From positions 1 to 10,000 of the forward strand of contig NZ_JAIWNX010000049.1 of the NCBI RefSeq assembly GCF_020217185.1: a stretch of 10,000 nt of DNA, read 5' to 3'. The notes under the pieces were generated by a model. It did no database searches. It saw only the letters and a list, made by a program, of their open reading frames with translations, and was not told the DNA's origin. Positions 1-6,192 of this stretch are shown here, one piece after another. The position numbers and the translations under genes were made by a program. Numbering within the stretch: the first letter of the stretch is position 1; every line of letters starts with the position of its first letter. This stretch comes from Asticcacaulis sp. Lineage in GTDB: Bacteria; Pseudomonadota; Alphaproteobacteria; Caulobacterales; Caulobacteraceae.

Positions 1-90
1 CTTTTGGGGGCTGGGTTCGGGGTGTGCGAAGCGGGCATGAGATAGCCTTAGCAAGAATAACGGGACAGCGAAAGACTGGGGAGGGGCAGG
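1..90. other. Leader upstream of the six-gene run, no supported gene
   Basis: All three forward frames from the left edge reach a stop without a recognisable protein end; stops lie at 38-40, 43-45 and, in the third frame, only after the acyltransferase start. On the minus strand an ATG at 39-37 stays open to the window edge, giving about a dozen residues rich in Pro and Ala, which could be the N-terminus of a divergent gene but is too short to call. The promoter for the operon should lie here or further left. I see no clear -35/-10 pair. A purine-rich ribosome-binding stretch, GGGAGG at 79-84, sits 6 bases before the ATG at 91. Confidence 0.4.
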
Positions 91-933
91 ATGGCGTTAC
101 CGGCGCCGCGTAACATTGTCGAAGAACTGATCATCGAACGCGCACCGCGTCTGGCCTCATCGGTTGCGTGGCCTGTGGCGCGACCACTGCTGTATAGCCT
201 GCTGGGCTACGAACGAGCCGTGCGTATGGCGCAGGCGATTGCGGAGCTGTCCGGGGCCGAAGCGCTTGACTATATCTCCCGGCTTCTGTCGCTTGAGGTC
301 ATGGCGCGCGGGGTCGAGCGTATCCCGGCCACGGGGCGCTGCGTCGTCATCTGCAATCACCCGACCGGCATAGCCGATGGCATTGCCGTCTATGACTGTC
401 TGCGGAAAGTGCGCGCCGACATTACCTTTTTCGCCAATGCCGACGCCTTGCGGGTCAATCCGCGCTTCGCAGAGGTGCTGATCCCGGTCGAGTGGGTCGA
501 GGCCAAGCGCACGCGCGAAAAGACCCGCGCCACGCTGAGTGCGGCACGCGCGGCGTTCGAAAGTGAAAAATGTGTGGTGCTGTTTCCCGCCGGGCGGCTG
601 GCGCGACGCGGGGCGGACGGACAACTCAGCGATCCGCCGTGGCAGACCACCGCCTTGTCGCTGGCGCAGAAATACGACGCGCCTGTGGTGCCTATGCACC
701 TGTCGGGGCCTAATTCGGTATGGTTTCATGCCTTCAACCGCGTCTCGCAGGAATTGCGCGATATCACCCTGTTCCATGAGTTTCTGAACAAGGCGGGTCA
801 GCGGTTCGACCTGACCGTTGGGCCGCTCATGGCGTCCCATCAGCTCGACGCCGAGGTGGGCCTGTTGTGCGAGCGGTTGAAGACCTATATCGAACGGGAA
901 TTGCCGCTCGATCCGGACCGCCCTGCCCTATGA
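91..933 (+). CDS. Lysophospholipid-type (PlsC-like) acyltransferase
   Basis: This 280-residue protein probably transfers an acyl chain to a lysophospholipid or similar membrane-lipid precursor at the inner face of the cytoplasmic membrane. The catalytic block is NHPTGIAD at residues 89-96, so His90 and Asp96 are five residues apart instead of the four of classical PlsC. This spacing is what I know from the acyltransferase part of 'putative hemolysin' and OlsB-like proteins. The substrate-binding block FPAGR is at 165-169, followed by DPPW and a VVPMHLSGPNS stretch, also typical of that subfamily. There is no obvious signal peptide or long membrane helix; the hydrophobic N-terminal third may lie on the membrane. 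The ATG at 91 is chosen for the GGGAGG 6 bases upstream. The stop overlaps the tsaE start (ATGA, 930-933), making this the likely first gene of the operon. The exact acceptor lipid cannot be told. Confidence 0.85.
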   Translation: MALPAPRNIVEELIIERAPRLASSVAWPVARPLLYSLLGYERAVRMAQAIAELSGAEALDYISRLLSLEVMARGVERIPATGRCVVICNHPTGIADGIAVYDCLRKVRADITFFANADALRVNPRFAEVLIPVEWVEAKRTREKTRATLSAARAAFESEKCVVLFPAGRLARRGADGQLSDPPWQTTALSLAQKYDAPVVPMHLSGPNSVWFHAFNRVSQELRDITLFHEFLNKAGQRFDLTVGPLMASHQLDAEVGLLCERLKTYIERELPLDPDRPAL

Positions 934-1361
934 CCTTTTCCGACGATTGTTTTCTGGCCGACGATAGCACCACCGCCGAGTGGGGGGCGTGGCTGGCTAC
1001 GCAACTCAAAGCGGGGGACGTGGTCTATCTGCTGGGCGATCTGGGGGCTGGAAAATCGACCCTGGCGCGCGGCCTGATCCGGGCGCTGACGACGCCAGAC
1101 GAAGACGTGCCGTCGCCGACCTTCACCCTTGTTCAGACCTACGAAGGCCGCGATTTCGATATCGCGCATTTCGACCTCTATCGCCTGACCGACCCGGAAG
1201 AGGTGCATGAGATCGGCCTGTTTGAGCTGACCGACACGCATCTCTGCCTGATCGAATGGCCGCAAAGACTGGGGCATTTCACCTTTGACGCCCCATGGAT
1301 CGTGCGCCTAAAAGAAGAGGCTACGGGCCGTCGCGTGACGCTTGAGCGGCCCGCCCCATAA
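930..1361 (+). CDS. tsaE: tRNA t6A37 threonylcarbamoyladenosine biosynthesis ATPase TsaE
   Basis: TsaE is the small cytoplasmic ATPase that works with TsaB and TsaD to install threonylcarbamoyl on A37 of ANN-decoding tRNAs. The protein is 143 residues, normal for the family. Visible motifs are the Walker A loop GDLGAGKST (36-44), the switch-like SPTFTLVQTYE (62-72), HFDLYRL (80-86), and the Walker B-like IEWP (108-111), all hallmarks of TsaE. The frame is open upstream to an ATG at 867, but I place the start at 930: it forms an ATGA overlap with the preceding stop and gives the usual TsaE N-terminus. There is no good Shine-Dalgarno before 930, so translation probably depends on ribosomes finishing the acyltransferase. 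Nine bases separate it from amgK. In many Rhizobiales TsaE is fused to the next gene's product (from memory); here they are separate. Confidence 0.95.
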   Translation: MTFSDDCFLADDSTTAEWGAWLATQLKAGDVVYLLGDLGAGKSTLARGLIRALTTPDEDVPSPTFTLVQTYEGRDFDIAHFDLYRLTDPEEVHEIGLFELTDTHLCLIEWPQRLGHFTFDAPWIVRLKEEATGRRVTLERPAP

Positions 1362-1370
1362 GAGCTTTAA

Positions 1371-2444
1371 ATGACCGATCGTGAAGACCTCCGCGTCCGT
1401 TTTCTGCAACAGGCGGGCCTTGCCGAAGCACGGCGTGACCCGCTGCCCGGTGATGCCTCGACGCGGCGCTATGAGCGCCTGACGCGGGCGGACGGCTCAA
1501 CCCTGATGCTGATGGATCAGCCGCCGACGGGCGCGCAGCCCTGCCCACCGGACGCCAGCATCGAGGACCGTCAACGGCTTGGTTATTTTGCACAGACTCG
1601 TCTGTCTGCGGGCGATCTGACGGCCTTTGTGGGAGCGGCTAGCTATCTGAGCGCGCGGGGCTTTTCCGCGCCGACCATCTATGAGAGCGATCTGGACAAC
1701 GGCCTGATCCTGCACGAAGACCTCGGCAATGCCCTGTTTGCCCGTCTGATCGAAGAGGGGGAGCACGAAGCGCCGCTTTACCTTTCGGCGGTGTCCGTGC
1801 TGGCGAAGCTGCACGAGGCGCCACCACCCGCCATGGTGGGTGAGTGGCCGCTGCTGACCTATGACGCGCTGGCGCTGAAAACCGGTGCCGACATGTTTTT
1901 GGAATGGTTGCCGCAATATGATCCCGGCTTGCGCTTTTCCGAACAGGCGCGCGTCGATTGGGACGGCCTGTGGGCTCCGTTGCGTGCCGAAGCCGAAGCC
2001 GGCGCCAGCGTCTTCATCCACCGCGATTACCACGCCGAAAACCTGCTGTGGCTTGGGGGTCGTGAAGGCGTGGCGCGCGTCGGCCTGATTGATTTTCAGG
2101 ACTGCCTGAAGGCGCATCCGGCCTGGGACCTGCATTCGCTGTTGCAGGACGCCCGCCGCGATGTGTCGCCTGAGGTAGAGGCGCTTTGTCTAGAGCACTA
2201 TTTCAGCCTGCGCCCCGAACAGGACCGCGAGGCCTTCATGCGCCTCTACACAGCGCTGGTGGCGCTCAATCAGGCGCGTATTCTGGGTGTCTTCGCCCGG
2301 TTGGTCACGCGCGACCACAAACCGCGCTATAAAGCCTTCATGCCGCGCATGTGGCGACATCTGGCGCGCAATCTCAATGCACCCGCACTGGCCGGGGTGC
2401 GGAACTGGTTTATGGCCAACGGTCTGGGGGGCCGCATCGCATGA
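1371..2444 (+). CDS. amgK: N-acetylmuramate/N-acetylglucosamine anomeric kinase AmgK
   Basis: AmgK uses ATP to phosphorylate the anomeric hydroxyl of MurNAc (and GlcNAc), giving MurNAc alpha-1-phosphate for cell-wall recycling in the cytoplasm. The 357-residue protein has the aminoglycoside-phosphotransferase fold signatures: a nucleotide-loop motif GDASTRRY (27-34), the family sequence HEDLGN (115-120), the catalytic loop HRDYHAEN (217-224, with Asp219 the likely base and Asn224 a metal ligand), and the metal-binding IDFQD (240-244). Because the fold is shared with antibiotic kinases, automatic annotation may call it an aminoglycoside phosphotransferase. The direct coupling to murU downstream (ATGA overlap at 2441-2444) strongly favours AmgK. 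The start at 1371 has a weak AAGAG (1360-1364) 6 bases upstream and sits 9 bases after the tsaE stop. Confidence 0.92.
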   Translation: MTDREDLRVRFLQQAGLAEARRDPLPGDASTRRYERLTRADGSTLMLMDQPPTGAQPCPPDASIEDRQRLGYFAQTRLSAGDLTAFVGAASYLSARGFSAPTIYESDLDNGLILHEDLGNALFARLIEEGEHEAPLYLSAVSVLAKLHEAPPPAMVGEWPLLTYDALALKTGADMFLEWLPQYDPGLRFSEQARVDWDGLWAPLRAEAEAGASVFIHRDYHAENLLWLGGREGVARVGLIDFQDCLKAHPAWDLHSLLQDARRDVSPEVEALCLEHYFSLRPEQDREAFMRLYTALVALNQARILGVFARLVTRDHKPRYKAFMPRMWRHLARNLNAPALAGVRNWFMANGLGGRIA

Positions 2445-3175
2445 CACAGATCAAAACCGCCCCAATCAAAACCGCTATGGTGTTAGCGGCGGGGCTGGGC
2501 ACGCGCATGCGGCCGCTGACCGATGATCGGCCCAAGGCCCTGGTCGAGGTGGGGGGACGCACCCTGATCGACCACATGATCGACCGGCTGAAAAGCGCGG
2601 GCGTCGAACGCTGTGTGGTCAATGTCCACTATTTTGCCGATCGGCTGGAGGCGCACCTCAAAAGCCGCAACGATGTCGAGATCGTCATTTCCGATGAGCG
2701 CGAAAAGCTGCTGGAAACCGGCGGAGGCCTGAAAAAAGCGCGTCCACTGCTGGGCGATGATCCGATTTTCGTCGCCAATATCGACAGTGTGTGGATCGAA
2801 GACGGCGGCCATGACCGCGCCATTGCCGATATGCTTGAGCAATGGCAGCCTGACGCCATGGACGCCCTGCTGCTGCTGGCCGATATGGCGCGCTCCAGCG
2901 GTTTTGATGGGGCAGGCGACTTCTTTCTTGCTGAGGATCAGCGCCTGACCTTCCGCGGTCAGGCGGAATCCGCGCCCTTCAACTATATGGGTGTGCACAT
3001 CACCCATCCGGACATAGTGGCGGAAGTGGCCGAAGAGGCCTTTTCCCTGACGCCGATCTGGCGGAAAAAGGCGGCCGACGGTCGCCTGTTCGGGGCGCGG
3101 ATGCACGGCAACTGGATGCATGTCGGTGACCCGGCTGCGCGCGATGCCGCCGAAGCGCGGTTGCAACAGGCATGA
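2441..3175 (+). CDS. murU: N-acetylmuramate alpha-1-phosphate uridylyltransferase MurU
   Basis: MurU converts MurNAc alpha-1-phosphate and UTP to UDP-MurNAc and pyrophosphate, the step after AmgK. The product enters the peptidoglycan precursor pathway below MurA/MurB. The 244-residue protein opens with the nucleotidyltransferase signature LAAGLGTRMRPLT..RPK (15-32), where the GxGTRMRP loop binds UTP and Lys32 is the conserved lysine. ETGGG lies at 92-96 and the NID motif at 113-115, with Asp115 the likely metal ligand. YMGVHI and a C-terminal WMHVGDP follow, as in sugar-1-phosphate nucleotidyltransferases. The frame is open upstream to 2351, but the ATG at 2441 overlaps the amgK stop (ATGA), has a run of six Gs at 2426-2431, and puts the signature at the usual distance from the N-terminus. 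On sequence alone it could be another NDP-sugar pyrophosphorylase; the amgK neighbour decides the call. Confidence 0.92.
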   Translation: MTQIKTAPIKTAMVLAAGLGTRMRPLTDDRPKALVEVGGRTLIDHMIDRLKSAGVERCVVNVHYFADRLEAHLKSRNDVEIVISDEREKLLETGGGLKKARPLLGDDPIFVANIDSVWIEDGGHDRAIADMLEQWQPDAMDALLLLADMARSSGFDGAGDFFLAEDQRLTFRGQAESAPFNYMGVHITHPDIVAEVAEEAFSLTPIWRKKAADGRLFGARMHGNWMHVGDPAARDAAEARLQQA

Positions 3176-6100
3176 AAAGCCGCGACCTCTTCGTCACCCC
3201 GGCCCCGCGCTGGTACTCCATTCCGTCCGGGCGACCGTTCCTTGATGATCTGGCACGGGGACTGTGTGAGGCGCTGGGTGATGACCTGCCGCACGCCCTG
3301 ATCCTCACCCCGACCCGACGCGGCGCGCGTCAGATGGCGCACGCCTTTACCGATCAGTGCCGGGCCAAGGCCCTTCTGCTGCCGCAGGTGCGAGCACTGG
3401 GTGATCTCGAAGAGGGGGAGCCACCCTTTGATCTGGAGCATCTGGGGCTCGACCTGCCGCCTGCCCTGTCGGCGACGCGGCGGCGCTTCGAACTGGCGAA
3501 GCTGATCAAGGCGCATTACGAAAGCGATGCGCCGCTCAACGCACGAACGGCCCTGGAACTCGCTGATTCCTTAGCCAAATTTTTCGACTCCTTAGCTCTG
3601 GAAGAGGTGAAGGCCGCAGATAGACTGGACCGTCTTGTCCACGATCCGGACCTGTTGCACGACGGTATGGGGGCTTTGGCTGAACACTGGCAGGTATCGG
3701 CGCGGTTTCTGGCCATTGCCGTCGATCTGTGGCCGAAGCGTCTGGCCGAACTCGACAGGATGGACCCCAGCCAGAGACTGGTGACGCTGATTCATCGCCT
3801 TGGCGATCAGTGGGAAAAGACCCCACCCACCCATCCGGTCATTATCGCCGGGACCACCGGCACCACACCGGCTACGGCGCGGCTGATGGGGCTGGCCTCG
3901 CGTTTTGAGCAAGGGGCCGTCGTCCTGCCCGGTCTCGACCTGTCGCTGGCCGAGGACGTGTGGGCGCAGGTCGGCGATTCGCACCCGCAGGGGGCCATGA
4001 AGGCCCTGCTGGATCGCCACCGGGTCAGCCGTGAAGTCGTCCATACCTGGCCTGTTTCGATCGAAGCTGACCGCGCGCGCCACGCCCGCCGCCGCGTCCT
4101 CAACGAAGCCCTTCGTCCCGCCGAGGCCACCAAGGACTGGCGTGCCCAGATTGCGGCACTGAAGGCGGGATCGGAAACCGCCATAAAGGACGGCTTAAGC
4201 GGCCTGACCCACATCGAAGGCCGCAATGACGAGGAAGCCGCCGCCGTCATCGCCCTTCTGATGCGCGAAGCGCTGGAAACACCGGGCAAGACGGCCGCTC
4301 TGATCACACCTGATATCACCCTGTCGCGGCGGGTAACGGCCCGATTGTCGCGCTGGGGTGTGCGCCCTGACTCCTCTGCGGGCGACGCCCTGATACACAG
4401 CCCGGTCGGGCGCTTCCTGCACAGCCTGCTCGATCTGATTCTGGAGCCCTTCGATGCGGTGAAGCTTCTGGCTTTGTTGAAGCATCCTCTGTCTCGCTTC
4501 GCCGACGACCGCCACACAAATATATTGGAAATCATAGGCTTACGAGGTGCCAAGCCCCGTGATGCCGACGAGGTTCTGAGCCGTCTGACGCAGAAAGAGG
4601 CTTTTGAGGCCGCTGGCCTGTGGCAGGACTATGTAGGCACCTGTGCGGTCTGGCAGAAGTCAAAGACAGACCTGTCCGAATACGTTCGCACCCTGACCGT
4701 CTGGGCCGAATCCGTGGCCGCGCACGACGGGCAGGCCCTGTGGAGCGGCGCAGCGGGCGCGACAGCCTCAGCGCTTCTGGCCGATCTGATCGCCGAAGGG
4801 CGCGATTTCATCGTCGAGGACGATCAGGTCTTTGTCGATATTCTGCGCCGGGCGCTACGCACGGCTACCGTGCGCACGGGGGGGCACACCCATCCGCGTC
4901 TGACCATATTGGGGGCTATCGAAGCGCGCATGTTCTCGGCCGACCGACTGATTCTGGCCGGTCTGGAAGAAGGGGTGTGGCCGCAGGCGGCCGAAATCGA
5001 CCCCTTCCTGTCGCGCCCGATGCGTAAAGCCCTGGGCCTGCCGTCGCCCGAACGCCGCACCGGCCTGTCGGCACACGACTTTGTGCAAGGCGCCAGCCAG
5101 CCGGAGGTGTGGATGGTGACGCGCCAGCGCCGTGAAGGCGAGCCGCAGGTGCAATCGCGCTGGCTATGGCGGCTGGAAACCCTGACCACCGGGGCGGGCG
5201 AACACCTGCCGACCCAACCGCAATGGCTGGATTGGGCGCGGCGCATGGACGGCCCGTTGAGCGTCGTGCCTGAGGCCCTGAAACCCGCTTCACGGCCCCT
5301 GCCTGCACCACCGGTCGAGTCGCGCCCCCTGCAACTGCCGGTGACGCAGGTCGAGATGCTGGAACGCGACCCCTATGCCGTCTATGCGCGCTATGTGCTG
5401 GGCCTCAAGCCCCTCGACCGACCGAACGAGCCCTTCGAGGCCCTGCGTCGCGGCACCGCCATCCACGCCGTCGCGGAAAAATTCGCTGCGGACGATATGC
5501 CTCTGGGCGAAGCCGGGGTGCAGGTCTTTTGCGATCTGCTGGAGGCGCAGTTACGCGCCGAAAACCTCAGCGAAGCGCAACTGGCCCTGCAACGCCCGCT
5601 GTTTCCCCTGCTGGCGCGCGACTATGTGGCCTTTGAGGCCGAGCGTCGCGCTGACCGTCCGCGCCTTCTGATCGAAGAGTCAGGCAAGCTGACCATTGAC
5701 CTGCCGCGTGGCCCCTTCACCCTGACCGCCAAGGCAGACCGCGTGGAAATTCATGAGCGCGGCGTCGATGTGATCGACTTCAAGACCGGTCAGCCACCGT
5801 CACCCAGGGCGGTGATCGCCGGCTTCTACCCGCAACTCACCCTGACTGCCGCCATCCTCAAATACGGCAGCTTCAACGGGTTTGAGGACATCCATCGCGC
5901 CAAGGGTCTGGGTGAACTGGTCTATGTTCGGTTGGGGCAGGATGTGGTCAAACCGCGCGTGGTTTACGACAAAAAGAACCCGCTGAGCGCTGATGAGATG
6001 GCCGATCGCGCGCTGAGCCGCCTCAAGACGCGCCTGATGCAGTATGAAAACCCCAGACAGGGCTATCTGTCCTGGCGCGCGCCGCAATACCGGCTGGAGC

Positions 6101-6192
6101 GCGGCGGTGATTATGACCAGTTGGCACGGCTTTATGAATGGCACGTTCTGGGCGACCGCGAGGCCGAACCCGCAACGGAGGAGGGCGAATGA
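3172..6192 (+). CDS. addB: Double-strand break repair protein AddB (nuclease subunit)
   Basis: AddB pairs with AddA in the helicase-nuclease that resects double-strand DNA ends and loads RecA. This is a 1006-residue protein of the alphaproteobacterial AddB type. The N-terminal part is a degenerate helicase domain: ALILTPTRRGARQM lies near residue 42 but no GxGKT loop is visible, so it probably does not hydrolyse ATP. Mid-protein the family block GLEEGVWP (597-604) is followed by DPFLSRPMRKALGLPSPERR. The C-terminal RecB-type nuclease shows GTAIH with His765, Asp856 in KADRVE, Asp869 and Lys871 in VIDFKTG, and YPQL (886-889). Only four cysteines occur in the whole protein and none is near the C-terminus, so the iron-sulphur staple of Bacillus AddB appears absent. 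It overlaps murU upstream (ATGA 3172-3175) and addA downstream (6189-6192). Confidence 0.95.
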   Translation: MKSRDLFVTPAPRWYSIPSGRPFLDDLARGLCEALGDDLPHALILTPTRRGARQMAHAFTDQCRAKALLLPQVRALGDLEEGEPPFDLEHLGLDLPPALSATRRRFELAKLIKAHYESDAPLNARTALELADSLAKFFDSLALEEVKAADRLDRLVHDPDLLHDGMGALAEHWQVSARFLAIAVDLWPKRLAELDRMDPSQRLVTLIHRLGDQWEKTPPTHPVIIAGTTGTTPATARLMGLASRFEQGAVVLPGLDLSLAEDVWAQVGDSHPQGAMKALLDRHRVSREVVHTWPVSIEADRARHARRRVLNEALRPAEATKDWRAQIAALKAGSETAIKDGLSGLTHIEGRNDEEAAAVIALLMREALETPGKTAALITPDITLSRRVTARLSRWGVRPDSSAGDALIHSPVGRFLHSLLDLILEPFDAVKLLALLKHPLSRFADDRHTNILEIIGLRGAKPRDADEVLSRLTQKEAFEAAGLWQDYVGTCAVWQKSKTDLSEYVRTLTVWAESVAAHDGQALWSGAAGATASALLADLIAEGRDFIVEDDQVFVDILRRALRTATVRTGGHTHPRLTILGAIEARMFSADRLILAGLEEGVWPQAAEIDPFLSRPMRKALGLPSPERRTGLSAHDFVQGASQPEVWMVTRQRREGEPQVQSRWLWRLETLTTGAGEHLPTQPQWLDWARRMDGPLSVVPEALKPASRPLPAPPVESRPLQLPVTQVEMLERDPYAVYARYVLGLKPLDRPNEPFEALRRGTAIHAVAEKFAADDMPLGEAGVQVFCDLLEAQLRAENLSEAQLALQRPLFPLLARDYVAFEAERRADRPRLLIEESGKLTIDLPRGPFTLTAKADRVEIHERGVDVIDFKTGQPPSPRAVIAGFYPQLTLTAAILKYGSFNGFEDIHRAKGLGELVYVRLGQDVVKPRVVYDKKNPLSADEMADRALSRLKTRLMQYENPRQGYLSWRAPQYRLERGGDYDQLARLYEWHVLGDREAEPATEEGE
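6177..6185 (+). promoter_or_regulatory. Strong Shine-Dalgarno for addA inside the end of addB
   Basis: The purine run GGAGGAGGG lies within the last codons of addB, 3 bases before the ATG at 6189 at its near edge and 7 bases from its GGAGG core. It is the best ribosome-binding site in the window and supports 6189, not the in-frame upstream ATG at 6138, as the addA start. It suggests that addA can recruit ribosomes itself as well as by coupling to addB. Confidence 0.75.

Noticed and set aside
157..840. A 227-residue open frame on the minus strand opposite the acyltransferase, and many similar long antisense frames across addB and addA.
   Set aside because: These are the usual shadows of GC-rich coding sequence. 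Their translations are low-complexity in Arg, Pro, Gln and His with no recognisable motif, while the + strand frames carry complete catalytic motifs.
2255..2262. An exact match to the E. coli Chi octamer GCTGGTGG, of interest because the window encodes AddAB.
   Set aside because: AddAB enzymes recognise different, lineage-specific Chi sequences, and one octamer match in 10 kb of GC-rich DNA is expected by chance.
1371..2444. Reading amgK as an aminoglycoside resistance phosphotransferase.
   Set aside because: The kinase fold is shared, but GDASTRRY, HEDLGN and the overlapping murU identify the cell-wall sugar kinase.
3567..3599. A short direct repeat (TCCTTAGC twice, 24 bases apart) with rare TTA leucine codons in addB.
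   Set aside because: It encodes DSLA twice within an amphipathic helix, is short, and shows no hairpin or GC shift beyond a few codons.
4868..4879. A perfect 12-base palindrome CCGTGCGCACGG inside addB.
   Set aside because: About two palindromes of this length are expected by chance in 10 kb, it has no loop or partner copy, and the codons encode a normal family stretch.
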